From positions 7,616,671-7,680,670 of the forward strand of contig NZ_KN708638.1 in assembly GCF_000805335.1 (NCBI RefSeq): 64,000 bases of DNA. The letters run 5' to 3'. A program made the translations under genes and the position numbers. This document shows, piece after piece, positions 61,354-64,000 of the stretch (its first letter is position 1; each line of letters begins with the position of its first letter). The notes below the pieces were generated by a model. It was not told the origin of the DNA. It worked only from the letters and a program-made list of their open reading frames with translations, and made no database searches. Source of the DNA: Streptomyces sp. CT34 (GTDB lineage Bacteria > Actinomycetota > Actinomycetes > Streptomycetales > Streptomycetaceae).

Positions 61354-62232
61354 TCAGTCGTCGTCATCCTCCCCGTAGGCGAGCACCTTCAGCCTGCCGT
61401 ACGTCCCGTTGAAGCGGTTGTGGTCCCCGACGGTGTGCCCAGAGGAGGTGTGCTGCCAGATGCTGTGGAAGCGCCAGCTGCCCGGCAGCGTGCCGACCGA
61501 GGGGCCGTAGTGGGGGATCCACAGCGGGTTCGTCCGGCCGAAGCGGGACGAGTTGCCGGTGCACCGCCTCCACCAGTTGGTCGAGGTGTAGATGACCGCG
61601 TCGCGGCCGGTCTCCGCACGGTAGGCCCGCACGAAGTCCGAGATCCAGTGCACCATCCCCGCATGGCTCTTGCCGTAGCAGGTCGCGCCGTAGGGGTTGT
61701 ACTCCATGTCCAGCGCGCCGGGCAGCGTCCTACCGTCCCGCGACCAGCCGCCGCCGTGGCGGGCGAAGAACCTCGCCTGCGTGCCACCGCCGGAGTGGTC
61801 CGGTAGCGCGAAGTGGTAGGCCCCGTGGATCATGTTCGCGTGGTACGAACCGTGGTACTGCTGGCTGAAGTACGGGTTCTTGTAGTTGGTGCCCTCCGTG
61901 GCCTTGACGTAGGCGAACCGGATCCCGATCCGGCGCAGCTTCCACCAGTTGACCTTGCCGTTGTGGCTGGAGACATCGACGCCGGCCACGGCCTTCTTCG
62001 TCCAGGCGCCCCGCGGCTCGGAGTCGGCGACCTGCTCGTTGCCCTCGTGCATGGCGATGGTGGAACCCATCCAGTCCTGCTCGGGGTGGGCGGGCGTCTT
62101 CCCAGCGTCCGGCGACGCGGTGGCGGTGCCTGGCAGGACGAGCGGCAGTGCGAGCACGGAGAAGAGGGAAACGAGAGTTCCGGCCGTGAGGGGGACCGTA
62201 CGGCGGGCCGGAGCGGATCTGCGCAAGGGCAT
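61354..62232 (-). CDS. Secreted GH25 muramidase (lysozyme)
   Basis: 292 residues. Signal peptide with RRSAPARRTVP then a hydrophobic stretch. GH25 domain from about residue 82: AGVDVSSHNG with the catalytic Asp, FAYVKATEGT, and LDMEYNPYG with the catalytic Glu region. It cleaves MurNAc-GlcNAc bonds of peptidoglycan, as Streptomyces cellosyl does. The C-terminus is a short acidic tail (EDDDD). GGAGG precedes the ATG. Confidence 0.92.
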   Translation of the reverse strand: MPLRRSAPARRTVPLTAGTLVSLFSVLALPLVLPGTATASPDAGKTPAHPEQDWMGSTIAMHEGNEQVADSEPRGAWTKKAVAGVDVSSHNGKVNWWKLRRIGIRFAYVKATEGTNYKNPYFSQQYHGSYHANMIHGAYHFALPDHSGGGTQARFFARHGGGWSRDGRTLPGALDMEYNPYGATCYGKSHAGMVHWISDFVRAYRAETGRDAVIYTSTNWWRRCTGNSSRFGRTNPLWIPHYGPSVGTLPGSWRFHSIWQHTSSGHTVGDHNRFNGTYGRLKVLAYGEDDDD

Positions 62233-62408
62233 CGCGTGCCTCCGAAGGACTTCGGTTGAGTCAGTTTCGGCAGCTTTTGAGCAGAATCCTGCCGATAAAA
62301 AGACTTATACGCTGAATTGCCGGGGCCCAAGACCCGACAGCCTCTCAGTCCGCCGACCGGCCGGGCCATCTCACCCGTCTGGCTGCCCGGGCCGTCCGGG
62401 GCGATGCG

Positions 62409-62440
62409 AGCGGGCCCCGGCAGCTGTGCCGGGGCCCGCT
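62409..62440. terminator. Strong hairpin terminator
   Basis: Perfect 14-bp stem AGCGGGCCCCGGCA / TGCCGGGGCCCGCT with a 4-nt loop, followed by TTTCC on the + strand. It lies 3' of the transglycosylase gene (-) and before the promoter of the GH25 gene. Confidence 0.8.
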
Positions 62441-62534
62441 TTCCTGCGCAGCGGCGAACGCGCCATGCCGCCGCTTCGCCGGTCTCTATGCCGATCCTCC
62501 CGGATCGCTTGTGTCGTCCGCCATCGCCGGTGGC

Positions 62535-63191
62535 TCAGTAGGCGGAGTTGACGTTGTCGATGGAGCCGTAGCGGTGGGCGGCGTAGTTGGCCGCGGCGGT
62601 GATGTTGGCGACCGGGTCGGTGAGGTTATCGGCGGGGCCCGCGACGTGGTAGGCCTCGAAGGTGGGCTGGATCACCTGGAGCAGGCCCTTCGACGGGATG
62701 CCGTTGCCGGCGTTGACGTCCCAGTCGTTCACCGCGTTGGGGTTGCCGCTGGACTCCCGCATGATGTTGCGGTGCAGGCCCTCGTAGCTGCCCGGTATGC
62801 CCTTGGCCTTCATGATGTCCAGGGCCTGGCGGATCCAGCCGTCGAGGTCGTCGGCGTACTTCTTGGGTGCGGCCGGACGCTCGGCGGAGCGGCTGGCGGT
62901 CTGCTGGGCGGTGTGGCCCTGCTCGGCGACCGCGGTGACCTTGATGCGGTCGGCGACGGACGCGGTCACCGGGCGCTCGACCTTGGCGCCGTCGGCCTGG
63001 GCGGGCATCCCGTTGGCGCTGACCTGCTTGACCGTCGCAGTGGCGTGCGCGGCGGGGGCGGCGTTGTCGGAGGCCGCGGTGACGGCCAGGCCCGTGGTGG
63101 CGCCGGCGGCGGCGAGAACCGCCACGGCGACCTTGTGGGTACGGGTGATACGGGCGATCCGGGCAGCGCGGGGCAGGGTGAAACCGGGCAT
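62535..63191 (-). CDS. Secreted SLT-fold lytic transglycosylase
   Basis: 218 residues from the ATG of MPGFTLPR, with AGAGG upstream. Signal peptide to about 40, a linker of about 80 residues, then a compact SLT/lysozyme-like domain with catalytic Glu in IMRESSGNPNAVN and GLLQVIQPTFEAY. Streptomyces carry several such peptidoglycan hydrolases acting in germination and sporulation. The C-terminus ends in YAAHRYGSIDNVNSAY, typical for the group. The leader region is long. Confidence 0.88.
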   Translation of the reverse strand: MPGFTLPRAARIARITRTHKVAVAVLAAAGATTGLAVTAASDNAAPAAHATATVKQVSANGMPAQADGAKVERPVTASVADRIKVTAVAEQGHTAQQTASRSAERPAAPKKYADDLDGWIRQALDIMKAKGIPGSYEGLHRNIMRESSGNPNAVNDWDVNAGNGIPSKGLLQVIQPTFEAYHVAGPADNLTDPVANITAAANYAAHRYGSIDNVNSAY

Positions 63192-63741
63192 ACGGGGGTG
63201 ACCTCTTCCAGGTACGGGAGACGGGAAGTGCCGTCGTTGGCGCGTTCGGACCGAGGCTCTTCGTGTCGCGCCCGCCCTCAGGGCGTTGGCGCAGACCGCT
63301 CTCGGTGCGACGGGATCCATGGTTAACGGCCGACCCGAATCGTGGCAATGGCCCCTTGTACTACCGCTCTTCGTGAGATGCGGCGTAATACACCTTTTGC
63401 TCCGCTGTTCCCGCTGTATTTCGCGGCATGACGCGCCTCGGCGTCGACTAGGCGGGCTCGTACGTGACGTGCGTCGCGTGCCCCGCGTCACCTGCGGGAG
63501 CCCGTTCGCCCCCCTCTCGTGCCCCCGGGGAGTTACCTGGCTCACACCCTGAATTGCCGCCGGGAATCCGCCAGTTCGCGTTCCGGAGGGCGGTGGGAAC
63601 GGCCGCGCCCCGGCGGGTCCATCCGTGCGGCGCCGCTGCTGGTCCGTTCGTAGCAGCGTCCGGGCTGTCGGGCTGCGCCTCGCCCGGGGGTCCCGGAGAG
63701 TGAGAGCGCACACACCCGCCACTCACCGTAGGGGAATGCTT
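63192..63741. other. 550-bp divergent intergenic region
   Basis: No gene is supported. It separates the transglycosylase gene (-) and a secreted-protein gene (+). GC-rich segments with pairing potential lie at about 63470-63550. I looked for the c-di-AMP (ydaO) riboswitch common before such hydrolase genes and could not find its conserved core. Confidence 0.5.
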
Positions 63742-64000
63742 ATGTTCCGTCGTTCCGCCGTCGTTCTCGCCGGCCTCGCCGTCGCCGGGATCCTCGGCGC
63801 GGGCTCCGCCGGCGCGGCCCCCGTCGATCACCACGGCGACTCCCGCGATCACCACGGCGATTACCGCGACCACCACGACGACTACCGTGACCACCATGAC
63901 GACTACCGCGACCACCACGAGCGCCACCTGACTCCCAGGGAGCGCGAGGGCCTGCGGGTCGCCGACCGTGTCCTGGACTCTCTCTTCGGCGGCCCCCCCC
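63742..64000 (+). CDS. Secreted protein with Asp-His-His repeats (3' end beyond window)
   Basis: 86 codons are visible before the window edge. AGGGG precedes the ATG. Signal peptide MFRRSAVVLAGLAVAGIL with cleavage near AGAAP (residues 23-27). Residues 29-56 are four 7-residue repeats of the form DHHGDYR or DHHDDYR, a fifth is degenerate (DHHERHL), then an amphipathic helix (PREREGLRVADRVLDSLFGG). The His/Asp density suggests divalent-metal binding outside the cell, but this is inference. No family was recognised. Confidence 0.75.
   Translation, partial: MFRRSAVVLAGLAVAGILGAGSAGAAPVDHHGDSRDHHGDYRDHHDDYRDHHDDYRDHHERHLTPREREGLRVADRVLDSLFGGPP
63826..63909 (+). repeat. Four 21-bp tandem repeats encoding DHHxDxR
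   Basis: In-frame 21-bp units within the secreted-protein gene. Each begins GAYCACCAC or close to it. Confidence 0.8.

Noticed and set aside
63192..63600. c-di-AMP (ydaO) riboswitch before the transglycosylase gene
   Set aside because: The expected conserved blocks (GGAACC, GGGGTGAA, CCGAACCCGACAGCTAACC) were not found on the leader strand.
63826..63909. Short tandem repeats as a CRISPR array
   Set aside because: The 21-bp units are contiguous, without spacers, and in frame inside a coding sequence.

Overview
High-GC actinobacterial chromosome, almost certainly Streptomyces. The evidence is GTG/TTG starts, Tat and lipoprotein signals, rbpA behind a SigR-type promoter, a smeA-sffA sporulation pair, a chitinase behind DasR-like repeats, and split lnt/ppm1 genes. 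No tRNA, rRNA, CRISPR array or complete insertion sequence was seen.

Region 1 (1-16.3 kb) is the special part. It is a four-gene collinear operon encoding a PUFA-synthase-like (Pfa/secondary lipid synthase) iterative megasynthase: a stand-alone thioester reductase, a PfaD-type flavin enoyl reductase, a PfaA-type KS-AT-ACP-KR-DH protein with a single ACP, and a 2526-residue PfaC-type KS-CLF-AT-(FabA-like DH)n protein with extra C-terminal domains. The layout predicts iterative chain building with partial reduction and dehydration, then reductive release as an aldehyde or alcohol. The product cannot be read from the sequence. The cluster may continue left of the window.

Region 2 (16.6-28.7 kb) is accessory metabolism: an aldehyde dehydrogenase with a GAF-domain regulator, a DUF6230/DUF6114 pair with a divergent TetR regulator, a secreted GH18 chitinase, an acyl-CoA dehydrogenase, a decayed phosphotransferase gene, and an Lrp/AsnC regulator followed by a YtcJ-like amidohydrolase.

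Region 3 (29-46.7 kb) is a conserved chromosomal core. It holds lnt-ppm1 (lipoprotein acylation and protein mannosylation), fxsA, rbpA, an MFS transporter, glpQ, a YczE-type membrane protein with its divergent MocR-type regulator, sffA-smeA (sporulation septum DNA translocase and targeting peptide), a YchJ protein, an S4 RNA-binding protein, divergent ku and ligD-polymerase (NHEJ), a MurJ-family flippase, a DD-carboxypeptidase and a cold-shock protein. A small MITE-like element with 22-bp terminal inverted repeats sits against the glpQ stop codon.

Region 4 (49.2-60.4 kb) looks like an N-glycan utilisation locus. A LacI regulator and a divergent operon encode a sugar-binding lipoprotein, two permeases, a cytoplasmic GH5 beta-mannosidase-like enzyme, a Tat-exported GH85 endo-beta-N-acetylglucosaminidase and a cytoplasmic GH38 alpha-mannosidase. 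The LacI operator lies between the -35 and -10 boxes of the operon promoter. The ENGase would release glycans outside, the ABC importer would bring them in (its ATPase is not encoded here, probably MsiK), and the mannosidases would trim them inside.

Region 5 (60.7-64 kb) encodes secreted cell-envelope proteins: a spore-associated-protein-like protein, a GH25 muramidase, an SLT-fold transglycosylase, and the start of a secreted protein with Asp-His-His repeats that runs off the right edge.
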